Below, piece after piece: positions 7,168 through 15,987 of a stretch of 16,548 bases of DNA. The position numbers and the translations under genes were made by a program. The notes under the pieces were generated by a model. That model was not told the DNA's origin and searched no databases. It worked only from the letters and a program-made list of their open reading frames with translations. How positions within the stretch are numbered: position 1 is the stretch's first letter; every line of letters starts with the position of its first letter. The stretch is from Ruminococcaceae bacterium UBA1244. Its GTDB lineage: Bacteria > Bacillota > Clostridia > Oscillospirales > Acutalibacteraceae. Location: contig DBWG01000162.1 of NCBI GenBank assembly GCA_002308635.1, positions 820-17,367 of the forward strand. Reading direction: 5' to 3'.

Positions 7168-7713
7168 ATGAAAAGAATCATCAGGATAATTGCCGTATCT
7201 CTTGCGGCAGCGGCAGCGGCATTTTCAGTCTGTGCCTGCGGAAATAAAAGCGGCGGAACAGACAGCACCGAGTCTGCTGAAGTATATGTTGTTCCGGAGG
7301 TGTCAAAACAGCCGGAACAGTCAAGCGCTCCCGAAAAAACTAAGGAAAGCTCTGCCGTACAAAACAGCGGAAAGGGACTTTTTACTCTCAGGGAAGCCGT
7401 TGAAGCGGCTGGCGGGCTTAAAGCCTTTACAAAGGATATAACCGTTCCTGATTATGAGGACAACATACTCATCGAATATGCCCTTACGGCTGACGATCAG
7501 CTTGAGGTCACGATGGTACTCAAGGAATATATTGACCCGACAGATCAGGAGGTGCAGAAGCTGTTCCGCACGGAGTTTGAAAGAATGCGCCCTGCCTGGA
7601 CGGAACAGATAAGAGCTGCCGAAGCAAAGAATACCAGACCGTTTACGATCTCCGTAAAATTTGTAAATACGGACGATTCGATACTCTATGAAATGCTCGT
7701 AGAGGATAAATGA
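7168..7713 (+). CDS. Small lipoprotein B
   Basis: 181 residues. The signal peptide has KRIIR, a very Ala-rich core and the lipobox VCAC (lipid Cys24). Residues 26-65 are a Ser/Pro/Glu linker, followed by a 115-residue domain that opens FTLREAVEAAGG and closes ISVKFVNTDDSILYEMLVED. It has the same layout as lipoproteins A and C. Start ATG 7168 follows AAAGGAAAGGG with short spacing; starting upstream (7015) would overlap gene A and lose the signal peptide position. It is probably the last gene of the ade transcript, since a hairpin and a new promoter follow. Function unknown; an extracytoplasmic binding or sensing role is a guess. Confidence 0.83.
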   Translation: MKRIIRIIAVSLAAAAAAFSVCACGNKSGGTDSTESAEVYVVPEVSKQPEQSSAPEKTKESSAVQNSGKGLFTLREAVEAAGGLKAFTKDITVPDYEDNILIEYALTADDQLEVTMVLKEYIDPTDQEVQKLFRTEFERMRPAWTEQIRAAEAKNTRPFTISVKFVNTDDSILYEMLVEDK

Positions 7714-7723
7714 TTGTGGGAAT

Positions 7724-7748
7724 ATCCCCGCCGGGGATTGAATTTTAT
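7724..7748 (+). terminator. Weak hairpin after lipoprotein B
   Basis: ATCCCC/GGGGAT (7724-7729, 7733-7738, 3-nt loop) is followed by TGAATTTTAT. It is short and the T-run is poor, and it overlaps the -35 of the next promoter. It may be a weak terminator or may affect that promoter. Confidence 0.4.
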
Positions 7749-7766
7749 ATCACAATAATGTATAAT
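7738..7766 (+). promoter_or_regulatory. Sigma-A promoter of lipoprotein C and the kinase
   Basis: TTGAAT (7738-7743), 17 nt, TATAAT (7761-7766), 57 nt before the GTG start at 7824. No terminator is seen between lipoprotein C and the kinase gene, so both are probably transcribed from here to the terminator at 10171-10212. Confidence 0.78.
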
Positions 7767-7823
7767 TATACTCGTATGCACCTTTGATGGATAATTATAA
7801 AATAAATTCTGGAGGTAATCAAC

Positions 7824-8588
7824 GTGAAAAAATCAGTAAAGTTATTTGCACTCGTATGTGCGCTCGCTCTTTCTTCAATGACATTTGCAGCCTGCACAAA
7901 AAGCGACAGTTCGGATTCAAAGAACGAAAGCTCAGCCGCAGCTGCCGTTTCGGCCGAGACCAGTGAAGAAAAGTCTGCTCCCGCTGAGGAGTCAAAAGCC
8001 GTTCCGGACGAGACATCAAAGACAGCTCCTGAATCGTCACAGGAACAGGATACATCCGCTGAAAAGTCCGAAGAGCCTGATCCTGAGTCAGAGCCTGTAT
8101 CCGAGCCTGAGCAGGTCTCTGAACCGTCCGAAGAGTCAGAACCTGATGAGGAATCCGAGCCCGATGAGGAGTCTGATCCGGACGAAGAGTCTGAGCCGGA
8201 TGAGGAGTCTGAGGAAGAGCCGGAACCGGAGCCGTCAGTAGACACGAGAAAATCCGTTAAGGAGGCTATGCAGGGAAGTGTCGGACTTGATGCTCTCACA
8301 CAGCTTTTTGCCAAGAATTATGCCGATGAAAACATGACGGTAAAGGCTGACTATGAAGGAGACGATGAGATCGTTATTTCTATGATTATCGAAACTTCCG
8401 CTTCGGCAGGTTCGGATGAATTACAGGTCGCTCAGAATGCTATGGACGCATATCTTGAAGAACAGGCCGCAACTATGTCGCAGTCTATACAGTCGATGAA
8501 GAACGCATACGGAGTGAGAGACTTCGTAATTACATTCAGGGTCTATACCTCTGACGGCACACTTATTTCAAGCAAGACATACGCCTGA
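7824..8588 (+). CDS. Small lipoprotein C with SEPDEE repeat linker
   Basis: 254 residues, GTG start 8 nt after GGAGG. The signal peptide is Lys-Lys then hydrophobic, with lipobox FAAC (Cys24). Residues 25-140 are a long acidic linker of Ser, Glu, Pro and Asp with regular ESEPDEE repeats (about residues 107-135), long enough to reach through the cell wall. The last 110 residues form the domain shared with lipoproteins A and B: KSVKEAMQGSVG, then alternating strands and helices, ending FVITFRVYTSDGTLISS. It lies 57 nt before the kinase gene on the same strand, with no terminator between. Function unknown; it could present a sensing domain at the surface together with the kinase (inference). Confidence 0.84.
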   Translation: MKKSVKLFALVCALALSSMTFAACTKSDSSDSKNESSAAAAVSAETSEEKSAPAEESKAVPDETSKTAPESSQEQDTSAEKSEEPDPESEPVSEPEQVSEPSEESEPDEESEPDEESDPDEESEPDEESEEEPEPEPSVDTRKSVKEAMQGSVGLDALTQLFAKNYADENMTVKADYEGDDEIVISMIIETSASAGSDELQVAQNAMDAYLEEQAATMSQSIQSMKNAYGVRDFVITFRVYTSDGTLISSKTYA

Positions 8589-8645
8589 TCCCGATAAGTA
8601 AGTATTCCTGATTATCAGAAAACTTTAGCATACGAGGTGAATAAA

Positions 8646-10148
<1,503 letters not shown>

Positions 10149-10170
10149 TGATGCTATGAAACAGATCATC

Positions 10171-10212
10171 ATCCGTCCCTTTGCGCCTTGTGCATAAAGG
10201 GGCGGATTTTTT
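10171..10212 (+). terminator. Intrinsic terminator after the kinase gene
   Basis: A 12-bp stem with one G-U pair (10171-10182 with 10196-10207) and a 13-nt loop is followed by T6. It ends the lipoprotein C-kinase unit. Confidence 0.88.
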
Positions 10213-10246
10213 GTACAAAAAAGTTTTTATAAATAAAAAAATTCTA

Positions 10247-10275
10247 TTGAATATCCGGAAAAAATTTTATATAAT
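10247..10275 (+). promoter_or_regulatory. Sigma-A promoter of glgA
   Basis: TTGAAT (10247-10252), 17 nt, TATAAT (10270-10275), 57 nt before the glgA start codon and just after the kinase terminator. Confidence 0.8.
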
Positions 10276-10332
10276 AGAATTGGTTAATTGCAGTCAGCTT
10301 TTCCAAAAAATATTAAGAACGGAGAAATGAAT

Positions 10333-11787
10333 ATGAGAAACATTCTTTTTGTAGCTTCCGAATGCTATCCGTTTATCAAAACAGGCGGACTGGCAGATGT
10401 TGTCGGCGCTCTCCCGAAGATGCTCAACAAGGACGAATTCGACGTAAGAGTCGTTATTCCGAAGTATATGTGCATCCCGTGGGAATACCGTCAGCACTTC
10501 AACTACGTTACGAGCTTCTATATGGAGCTTGGCACACTGCCCGACCATAAATACGTCGGCATCATGGAGTATATCCATGAGGGCATCCACTATTATTTCA
10601 TCGACAACGAGGGCTATTTCGGCGGCGACTCCCCGTACACAGACAACATCAAGTGGGATATCGAGCGCTTTACGTTCTTCAGCAAGGCGGCTCTTGCTAT
10701 CCTTCCGTCTATCGGTTTCCGTCCCGACCTTATCCACTGCCATGACTGGCAGGCAGCTCTTACTCCCGTGTTCCTCAGAACGATCTTCAGGGACAACAGC
10801 TTCTATTGGGGCATAAAGTCTATGATGACCATTCACAACCTCAAGTTCCAGGGAATTTATGACATCCCGACCTTCAAGCGCCTGACAAACTTCCCGGATT
10901 ATGTATTCAGCACAGAAAACCTTGAATACAAAAAGGATGCAAATATGCTCAAGGGCGGCATAGTATTCTGCGACTATGTTACCACAGTCAGCGACACTTA
11001 TGCAGGCGAGATACAGAATCCCTATTACGGCGAAGGTCTTGACGGTCTTATGCGCCACAAGAATCCGAATCTCTGCGGTATCGTAAACGGCATTGACTAT
11101 AACGTATATAACCCTGCTCACGATATCCAGATATATGAGCATTACACCACAAAGACATTTGAAGACAAGGTAAAGAACAAGAGAGGACTTCAGGCTGAAC
11201 TTGGACTTCCTGTTGACGACAACAAGTTTATGATCGGAATAATCTCCCGTCTGACCGACCAGAAGGGTCTTGACCTTGTAAATTATGTTATCGAGCAGAT
11301 CACCGATGAACACACACAGTTTGTCGTTCTCGGAACAGGCGACCCGAAATACGAAAACCTTTTCCGCCACTATCAGTGGAAATATCCGGAGCGTGTTTCG
11401 GCAAATATCTATTATTCAGACAACAGAGCCCACAAGCTTTATGCTGCGGCTGATGCGATGCTCATGCCGTCACGTTTTGAGCCTTGCGGACTTACACAGC
11501 TTATTGCTTTGCGCTACGGTACTGTACCTATCGTCCGTGAGACCGGCGGTCTTAAAGACACCGTTCAGCCCTACAACTGGTACGAAAACAGCGGTACAGG
11601 CTTTACCTTTGCAAACTACGATGCAGGCGAGATGCTCAGTGCCATCAACTATGCAAAGACTGTTTATTTCACACAGCGTGACCGCTGGGACGAGATCGCT
11701 GTCCGCGGTATGAACATGGACTATTCATGGGCTAACTCTGCCCGCCGCTACGAAGACCTCTACCGCTGGATCATGTCCTGGTGGTAA
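10333..11787 (+). CDS. glgA: Glycogen synthase (ADP-glucose), GT5
   Basis: 484 residues, normal family length. The N-terminus MRNILFVASECYPFIKTGGLADV carries the KxGGL ADP-glucose binding motif at residues 16-20. Further family signatures are HCHDWQAAL, SMMTIHNLKFQG, GIVNGIDYNVYNP, and in the C-terminal Rossmann half SRFEPCGLTQL followed by RETGGLKDTV. The enzyme adds glucose from ADP-glucose to growing alpha-1,4-glucan in the cytoplasm. Start ATG 10333 lies 8 nt after GGAG; an ATG at 10327 is only 2 nt from it. It has its own promoter and no other glg gene beside it in the window. Codons use more C-ending synonyms than its neighbours, as expected for a highly expressed gene (by eye). No clear U-tract terminator follows; a GC hairpin and repeat element A begin right after the stop. 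Confidence 0.97.
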   Translation: MRNILFVASECYPFIKTGGLADVVGALPKMLNKDEFDVRVVIPKYMCIPWEYRQHFNYVTSFYMELGTLPDHKYVGIMEYIHEGIHYYFIDNEGYFGGDSPYTDNIKWDIERFTFFSKAALAILPSIGFRPDLIHCHDWQAALTPVFLRTIFRDNSFYWGIKSMMTIHNLKFQGIYDIPTFKRLTNFPDYVFSTENLEYKKDANMLKGGIVFCDYVTTVSDTYAGEIQNPYYGEGLDGLMRHKNPNLCGIVNGIDYNVYNPAHDIQIYEHYTTKTFEDKVKNKRGLQAELGLPVDDNKFMIGIISRLTDQKGLDLVNYVIEQITDEHTQFVVLGTGDPKYENLFRHYQWKYPERVSANIYYSDNRAHKLYAAADAMLMPSRFEPCGLTQLIALRYGTVPIVRETGGLKDTVQPYNWYENSGTGFTFANYDAGEMLSAINYAKTVYFTQRDRWDEIAVRGMNMDYSWANSARRYEDLYRWIMSWW

Positions 11788-11893
11788 GCGGTGCGTGACC
11801 GCACTGGACGTGTTTAAAACGCAGAAACTCTTGTTTGAACCGTCCGTGTCGTGAACCATAAAGGTCCACTTTGGCTGGTCATTTCACGTCCAA
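11788..11893 (+). repeat. Intergenic hairpin repeat, copy A
   Basis: Part of an unrecognised repeat family. In order: hairpin GCGGT/ACCGC (11788-11802); AACGCA box (11818-11823); second hairpin GTGAACC/GGTCCAC (11851-11857, 11863-11869) with one A-C mismatch; TTTGGCTG (11870-11877); ACGTCCA (about 11886-11892). The distance from AAAACGCAG to TTTGGCTG is 54 nt, identical to copy B, and the two match at about 44 of 62 positions without gaps (hand count). It starts immediately after the glgA stop codon. Confidence 0.75.
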
Positions 11894-12053
11894 CCTTTGG
11901 TTGAGCAAAATCAAAAATTTCGCCAGCCTTTTCAAAGGTTGCGGGGTTCATGGGGTGCGGGTCTCCAGTGGAGACCTCTGCCGAAGGCAGAAGCACTCCG
12001 CAGAGCGCAAAGTAGAGAGCGGAGGCACTCTGCGGTTTGGCAAGTATTTATAG
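11894..12053. repeat. Hairpin cluster after copy A, no gene
   Basis: No protein frame here looks real. Three short perfect inverted repeats follow each other: GGTCTCC/GGAGACC (11960-11976), TCTGCC/GGCAGA (11977-11991) and CCGCAGAG/CTCTGCGG (11998-12005, 12028-12035). The lead-in GGGTGCGG before the first hairpin matches the GGGTGCG lead-in of the hairpin repeats at 16160-16221, so this is likely diverged material of the same family. Confidence 0.6.
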
Positions 12054-12092
12054 AACAGGCGGTTTTCGTTTGCGAAAGCCGCTTGTTTGTTC
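12054..12092 (+). terminator. Stem-loop before the TfoX-like gene
   Basis: A 15-bp stem with two G-U pairs (12054-12068 with 12073-12087, loop TTTG) is followed by TGTTC. The T-run is weak, so it could be a modest terminator for glgA read-through or a 5' leader hairpin for the next gene, whose ribosome binding site GGGGGA begins at 12098. Confidence 0.5.
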
Positions 12093-12111
12093 ATAATGGG
12101 GGAATGTAATT

Positions 12112-12435
12112 ATGCCGTCAAAAAGAGAATATCTTGATTTTGTGCTTGAACAGCTTTCAGAGACAGACGACATTTCATACAGAGCAATGATGGGAGAATA
12201 TATTATCTACTGCAAAGGAAAGGTCGTCGGCGGAATATATGACGACAGGTTCCTTGTCAAGCCGGTAAAGTCCGCTATGGAACTGATGCCAGACGCTCCT
12301 TTTGAAATACCCTACGACGGCGCAAAGGAAATGCTTTTGGTTGAGGATATTGAAAACAAAGAGTTTCTCAAAAAGCTTCTTGAAGCTATGACGGATGAGC
12401 TTCCACAGCCAAAGAAAAAGAAACCGAAAGCCTGA
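12112..12435 (+). CDS. TfoX/Sxy N-terminal domain protein
   Basis: 107 residues, covering only the TfoX N-terminal domain. The family pattern is clear: YRAMMGEYIIYCKGKVVGGIYDDRFLVKP, followed by PYDGAKEMLLVED. The C-terminal Lys/Pro tail (QPKKKKPKA) follows. In gammaproteobacteria the longer TfoX/Sxy regulates competence; single-domain members like this are widespread in Firmicutes and their role is not established, so no competence function should be assumed. Start ATG 12112 follows GGGGGA with 8 nt spacing. No good promoter was found immediately upstream; transcription may come through the repeat region from glgA. The next gene starts 15 nt after its stop, suggesting one transcript. Confidence 0.9.
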   Translation: MPSKREYLDFVLEQLSETDDISYRAMMGEYIIYCKGKVVGGIYDDRFLVKPVKSAMELMPDAPFEIPYDGAKEMLLVEDIENKEFLKKLLEAMTDELPQPKKKKPKA

Positions 12436-12450
12436 CTAAGAGGTACTGTA

Positions 12451-13086
12451 ATGGCAAGAGAGATAGATCCGCAAAAATCACCGAGAGCAGAAAGCTACAG
12501 GCTTTGGATGAATGCACGAAATCCTATGGTCACGTTTTTCAAGACTTTTGATGTGACCGCTCTCGTAAGATACGGCAGAAAAAATCACCTCAAATTCAAT
12601 ATGCTGATGGTCTGGTGCATCGGAAAAGCCGCTAAGGATATCCCGGAATTCTACACACTTCCTGTCGGGAACAAGCTCATACAGTACGATACCATTGCGG
12701 TAAATACTATCGTCAGGAATAAAGCCGGCGGGATAAATTCCTGCGATATATTGTTCACTGACGGACTTCGTGCTTTTAATGAACGCTATCTTGAAAGTAC
12801 ATCCCGTTCATCGGATGGATGTGCTGATATTGACCTCTCGGAAGATAATATGGTCATCGGTACTTCTGCTGTGACAGATACCGAAATAGACGGCGCAGTA
12901 GGTATGGACAGCGGGATCTTCAACAATCCCTTTCTTATATGGGGAAAATACCGCAAAAGGCTTTTCAGATATTATCTTACCGTGTCTTTTCAGTTTCATC
13001 ATACTCAGATGGACGGCGCTCATGCAGGCAGGTTCCTTGCAAATTTTCAGAATGAAATAAACAGCATAAAAAACTGCCGTTACTGA
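12451..13086 (+). CDS. CatA-like acetyltransferase
   Basis: 211 residues, the length of type A chloramphenicol acetyltransferases. The active-site signature HHxxxDG is intact (HHTQMDG, catalytic His184 with Asp188), followed by AHAGRFLANFQ. The N-terminal part follows the family plan (strand FKTFDVTALV, helix, KFNMLMVWCIGKAA). Members move an acetyl group from acetyl-CoA to a hydroxyl. The sequence is clearly diverged from the classic resistance enzymes: the usual Trp-Arg-Arg-x-x-x-Phe start is absent and the middle differs, so the true substrate is unknown and resistance should not be assumed. Start ATG 12451 follows AGAGGT with 6 nt spacing. Probably co-transcribed with the TfoX-like gene. 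Confidence 0.85.
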   Translation: MAREIDPQKSPRAESYRLWMNARNPMVTFFKTFDVTALVRYGRKNHLKFNMLMVWCIGKAAKDIPEFYTLPVGNKLIQYDTIAVNTIVRNKAGGINSCDILFTDGLRAFNERYLESTSRSSDGCADIDLSEDNMVIGTSAVTDTEIDGAVGMDSGIFNNPFLIWGKYRKRLFRYYLTVSFQFHHTQMDGAHAGRFLANFQNEINSIKNCRY

Positions 13087-13127
13087 CAGTCTTTAAAGGA
13101 CTGCCTGTAACGGCGGTTTCATTTTTT
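13071..13127 (+). terminator. Terminator overlapping the acetyltransferase stop codon
   Basis: AAACTGCCGTTAC (13071-13083) pairs with 13107-13119 (one G-U), and an inner CAGTC/GACTG (13087-13091, 13099-13103) extends the stem; T6 follows at 13122-13127. The left arm is the last four codons of the gene and the TGA lies inside the stem. Confidence 0.88.
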
Positions 13128-13178
13128 GCCGGATGTTCAATATTACTTGCGGCTTTCCGATAAATGCCAAGAATTGTT

Positions 13179-13207
13179 TTGACAATAGCAGTGTGATATT
13201 GTATAAT
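13179..13207 (+). promoter_or_regulatory. Consensus sigma-A promoter of the lrp-aminotransferase-ispE unit
   Basis: TTGACA (13179-13184), 17 nt, TATAAT (13202-13207): both boxes perfect. The leader to the start codon is about 74 nt and contains GGAAC/GTTCC (13221 region) inverted segments that might be an operator for the Lrp-type regulator (inference only). Confidence 0.88.
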
Positions 13208-13287
13208 ATATTTGTTTCAGGAACTCTGAGCCGGTTGTTCCGTTTGGTTCAGTGATCTCACTACAAAATTGAAAGGATGAAAAGAAA

Positions 13288-13773
13288 ATGAATAGGCTTT
13301 TGGACATTTTGAGCAGGAATGCGGATTTTACAACGGCACAGTTGGCGGCGATGCTTGGTGAGAGCGAAGACGCCGTTAAAAAACAGATCGAAGATTATAA
13401 AGAAAAGGGTATCATAAAAGGCAGCAATACTCTTATAAACTGGGACAAGGTCGAGGATTCCGGCGTTACGGCGATCATCGAGCTGAAGGTCACTCCCAAG
13501 CCCGAAACAGGCTTTGACGATACCGCAAAGATAGTGATGTCATACGACAATGTTGAGAGCGTTTATCTTGCGGCTTCTTCACGCTATGACCTTATCGCTA
13601 CCGTAAAGGGCAGAACGATTCAGGAAATTGCGGAATTCGTTTCAAAGCGTCTGTCTACACTTGACAATGTCATCGGAACGGCAACGAGCTTTATACTTAC
13701 ACAGTATAAGGGCGGCGGCGTTTGCTTTGTTGACAGCGAAGAACAGGAAGAACAAAGGAGTATGATACTGTGA
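13288..13773 (+). CDS. Lrp/AsnC family transcriptional regulator
   Basis: 161 residues. Residues 1-50 are an N-terminal winged helix (DFTTAQLAAMLGESEDAVKK) and residues 58-145 the ligand-binding RAM/ferredoxin-like domain (VTAIIELKVTP, VESVYLAASSRYDLIATVKG, VIGTATSFILTQYK). The Asp-Leu-x-x-x-Val-x-Gly segment is typical of the amino-acid effector domain. Proteins of this family bind amino acids and control amino-acid metabolism genes, often including their own. Start ATG 13288 lies about 10 nt after AAAGGA. The stop overlaps the aminotransferase start by 4 nt (GTGA), so the two are translationally coupled; this pairing points to control of amino-acid turnover. Confidence 0.93.
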   Translation: MNRLLDILSRNADFTTAQLAAMLGESEDAVKKQIEDYKEKGIIKGSNTLINWDKVEDSGVTAIIELKVTPKPETGFDDTAKIVMSYDNVESVYLAASSRYDLIATVKGRTIQEIAEFVSKRLSTLDNVIGTATSFILTQYKGGGVCFVDSEEQEEQRSMIL

Positions 13774-14945
13774 TAGAATATAACAGTCTTATAAACAAAA
13801 AGCTCAGCGGTATCAAGCCTTCGGGAATAAGAAGATTTTTTGATATCGCAAACGAGATGGATCATGTCATCTCGCTGAGTATCGGCGAACCCGATTTTAC
13901 AACACCGTGGCACGTCCGTCAGGAGGGTATCGAATCTCTCCGCAGAGGACACACATGGTATTCCCCGAACAGCGGTTTTGCAGAGCTGAGAGGACAGATA
14001 TCCAATTATTATGCAAGACGCTTTAATGTTGAATATGACCCCGGCCATGAGATACTTGTGACAGTCGGCGGTTCTGAGGCTATAGACCTCTGCATCAGGG
14101 CGCTTGTCAATGAGGGCGATGAGGTGCTTATCCCTCAGCCGGCATTCGTGTGCTATGACCCGATGACCGTAATGGCGGGCGGTACGCCGGTAATAATCGA
14201 AACAAAGGCAGAAAACGGCTTCCGCCTTACCGCTAAGGAGCTTGAAGAAAAAATAACCCCGAAGACCAAGCTTCTGATACTTCCTTTCCCGAATAACCCC
14301 ACAGGTGCAGTTATGAGAAGGGAGCATCTTGAAGAGATCGCTAAGGTCATCGAAAAGCATAACATCCTTGTTCTCTCGGATGAAATTTATGGCGAGCTTA
14401 CCTACGGAAAGGAACGCCATGTTTCCTTTGCCGATATCAAGGGCATGAAAGAACGTACTATCGTCGTCAGCGGATTTTCAAAGGCTTATGCAATGACCGG
14501 ATGGAGACTCGGCTATGCTCTCGGTCCCGCACCTGTAATTTCCGCAATGACAAAGCTCCACCAGTATGCTATAATGAGCGCACCCACTACCGCACAGTAT
14601 GCCGCTATCGAGGCTCTCAAACACGGCGACAGCGATATCGAACACATGAGAGAGGAATATGACATCCGCCGCAGGCTTATTGTTGACGAGTTCTGCCGGA
14701 TGGGTCTGACCTGCTTTGAGCCGGAGGGCGCATTCTACGTATTCCCAAGCATAAAGATTTCGGGAATGGACAGCGAGACCTTCTGCGAAAAGCTTATCTA
14801 TTCACAAAAGGTCGCAATAGTTCCCGGAACGGCTTTCGGCGACTGCGGAGAAGGCTTTGCGAGAGTATCTTATTCCTATTCACTCAAACACATTCAGGAG
14901 GCACTCGTCAGGATAGAGAAATTCCTGAACGAAAACGGCAAATAA
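13770..14945 (+). CDS. Class I/II PLP-dependent aminotransferase
   Basis: 391 residues, fold-type I. Signatures in order: SIGEPDF (36-43), GGSEAIDL (100-107), PFPNNPTGA (172-180), SDEIYGEL (203-210, Asp204 and Tyr207 contact PLP), SGFSKAYAMTGWRLGY with Schiff-base Lys238, and Arg365 in FARVSYSYS for the substrate carboxylate. It resembles the AspC/PatA-like aspartate or aromatic aminotransferases; the exact amino acid cannot be told from sequence. Start GTG 13770 overlaps the lrp stop, after a GGAG site within the end of that gene (AAAGGAGTATGATACT). ATG starts inside are too far in. ispE follows after 12 nt. Confidence 0.93.
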   Translation: MIEYNSLINKKLSGIKPSGIRRFFDIANEMDHVISLSIGEPDFTTPWHVRQEGIESLRRGHTWYSPNSGFAELRGQISNYYARRFNVEYDPGHEILVTVGGSEAIDLCIRALVNEGDEVLIPQPAFVCYDPMTVMAGGTPVIIETKAENGFRLTAKELEEKITPKTKLLILPFPNNPTGAVMRREHLEEIAKVIEKHNILVLSDEIYGELTYGKERHVSFADIKGMKERTIVVSGFSKAYAMTGWRLGYALGPAPVISAMTKLHQYAIMSAPTTAQYAAIEALKHGDSDIEHMREEYDIRRRLIVDEFCRMGLTCFEPEGAFYVFPSIKISGMDSETFCEKLIYSQKVAIVPGTAFGDCGEGFARVSYSYSLKHIQEALVRIEKFLNENGK

Positions 14946-14957
14946 GGAGTAGTAAAG

Positions 14958-15809
14958 ATGAAATGTACCCTTCTTGCACCGGCAAAGCTTAATCTCTTCC
15001 TTGAGATCACAGGCAGGCGCAGTGACGGCTATCACATCGTTAACATGGTCATGCAGTCAGTGTCGCTTTATGACGAGGTGACGCTCATAACCGACGAGGA
15101 AGACGAAGGGATAAATGTCGAATGTTCGGACAGCAATATCCCATGTGACGAGACCAACACCGCATACAAGGCAGTAAAGCTGTTTTTTGAGTGTACAGAT
15201 GCAGAGCCTGTCGGCGTGACTGTAAGAATAAAGAAAAACATACCGTCTCAGGCAGGAATGGCAGGAGGCAGTACGGATGCTGCGGCTGTACTCATAGGTC
15301 TGAATGAGATGTTTGGTACAGGGCTTTCAAAGCATGAGCTTGCGGAGATAGGGGAGAAGATAGGTGCGGATGTGCCATTCTGCATTTACGGCGGAACGAT
15401 GACTGCCGACGGTATCGGAACGATACTTAATCCGCTTCCGGATATGCCGGAGTGTACATTTGCAGTTGTAAAGCCGGAAATAAACATCTCTACCGGAGAA
15501 GCCTACCGAAAGTCGGATGAGGTTGGATATGATTTCCCGAAAAGCGCCGACCGTGTTGTAAGCGGGATATGCAGCGGCGATATCGAAGAGACGGCAAAGG
15601 GTCTTTACAACAGGTTTGAGACTGTTGTGGATATCCCTGAGATCGAGGAGATCAAGTCTGCAATGATAAGGGCAGGCGCTCTTGGAGCTTGTCTTACTGG
15701 CAGCGGTTCTGCTATATTCGGTATATTCGAGGACACTGTTCCCGATCTTGATATTGACCTTGAACCCTATATACTCCATCCGGTTTCGGGAGTAATATTT
15801 GACGATTAA
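14958..15809 (+). CDS. ispE: 4-diphosphocytidyl-2-C-methyl-D-erythritol kinase
   Basis: 283 residues, GHMP kinase of the MEP (non-mevalonate) isoprenoid pathway; it phosphorylates the 2-hydroxyl of CDP-methylerythritol. The start APAKLNLFLEITGRRSDGYH holds Lys10, the phosphate loop is IPSQAGMAGGSTDAAA (95-110), and GADVPFC (136-142) carries the catalytic Asp138. The C-terminal GHMP motif is LTGSGSAIFG. Start ATG 14958 follows AAGGAG at 7-8 nt. It is third in the unit after lrp and the aminotransferase, a link with no obvious metabolic logic. The transcript probably ends at the terminator at 16018-16058 inside the repeats. Confidence 0.97.
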   Translation: MKCTLLAPAKLNLFLEITGRRSDGYHIVNMVMQSVSLYDEVTLITDEEDEGINVECSDSNIPCDETNTAYKAVKLFFECTDAEPVGVTVRIKKNIPSQAGMAGGSTDAAAVLIGLNEMFGTGLSKHELAEIGEKIGADVPFCIYGGTMTADGIGTILNPLPDMPECTFAVVKPEINISTGEAYRKSDEVGYDFPKSADRVVSGICSGDIEETAKGLYNRFETVVDIPEIEEIKSAMIRAGALGACLTGSGSAIFGIFEDTVPDLDIDLEPYILHPVSGVIFDD

Positions 15810-15814
15810 TAACC

Positions 15815-15919
15815 GGCGGCGCAGAGCCTGCGCCACCGACTTAAAACGCAGATAGTTTTTCAGCATCCATCCGCGTCGTGCTCCACAGGGGAGCACTTTG
15901 GCTGTTTCTTCACACGTCC
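15815..15919 (+). repeat. Intergenic hairpin repeat, copy B
   Basis: The clearest copy of the family. Hairpin GGCGCA/TGCGCC (15818-15823, 15829-15834); AACGCA (15845-15850); second hairpin GTGCTCC/GGAGCAC (15878-15884, 15890-15896), perfect 7 bp; TTTGGCTG (15897-15904); ACGTCCA (about 15913-15919). It starts 6 nt after the ispE stop codon. Confidence 0.78.
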
Positions 15920-15935
15920 ACAGAATTTTAATGAA

Positions 15936-15982
15936 AGGTTGGATGTTGAATAAAGCAGCCAAAATTCCGGCAAGCCGCCGGA
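15936..15982 (-). repeat. Intergenic hairpin repeat, partial inverted copy B'
   Basis: Read on the minus strand: hairpin TCCGGC/GCCGGA (15966-15982), then TTTTGGCTG, TTTATTC and ACATCCA. It faces copy B across an 18-nt loop containing TTTTAATGAAAG, so B and B' together form an imperfect palindrome. The same hairpin also serves as the first hairpin of copy C. Confidence 0.65.
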
Positions 15983-15987
15983 GCCGA

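Noticed and set aside
7766..8314. Minus-strand frame with Ser-Gly-Ser-Asp repeats
   Set aside because: It is the antisense reading of the ESEPDEE repeat in lipoprotein C; the plus-strand frame has a signal peptide, a ribosome site and a shared domain.
10294..11370. A 358-residue minus-strand open frame across glgA
   Set aside because: It is fully antisense to the firmly identified glgA, is rich in Val/Asp/Cys as expected from codon-bias shadows, and shows no domain.
13208..13287. T-box or other amino-acid leader before the lrp gene
   Set aside because: The leader is only about 74 nt, without a T-box sequence or a terminator.
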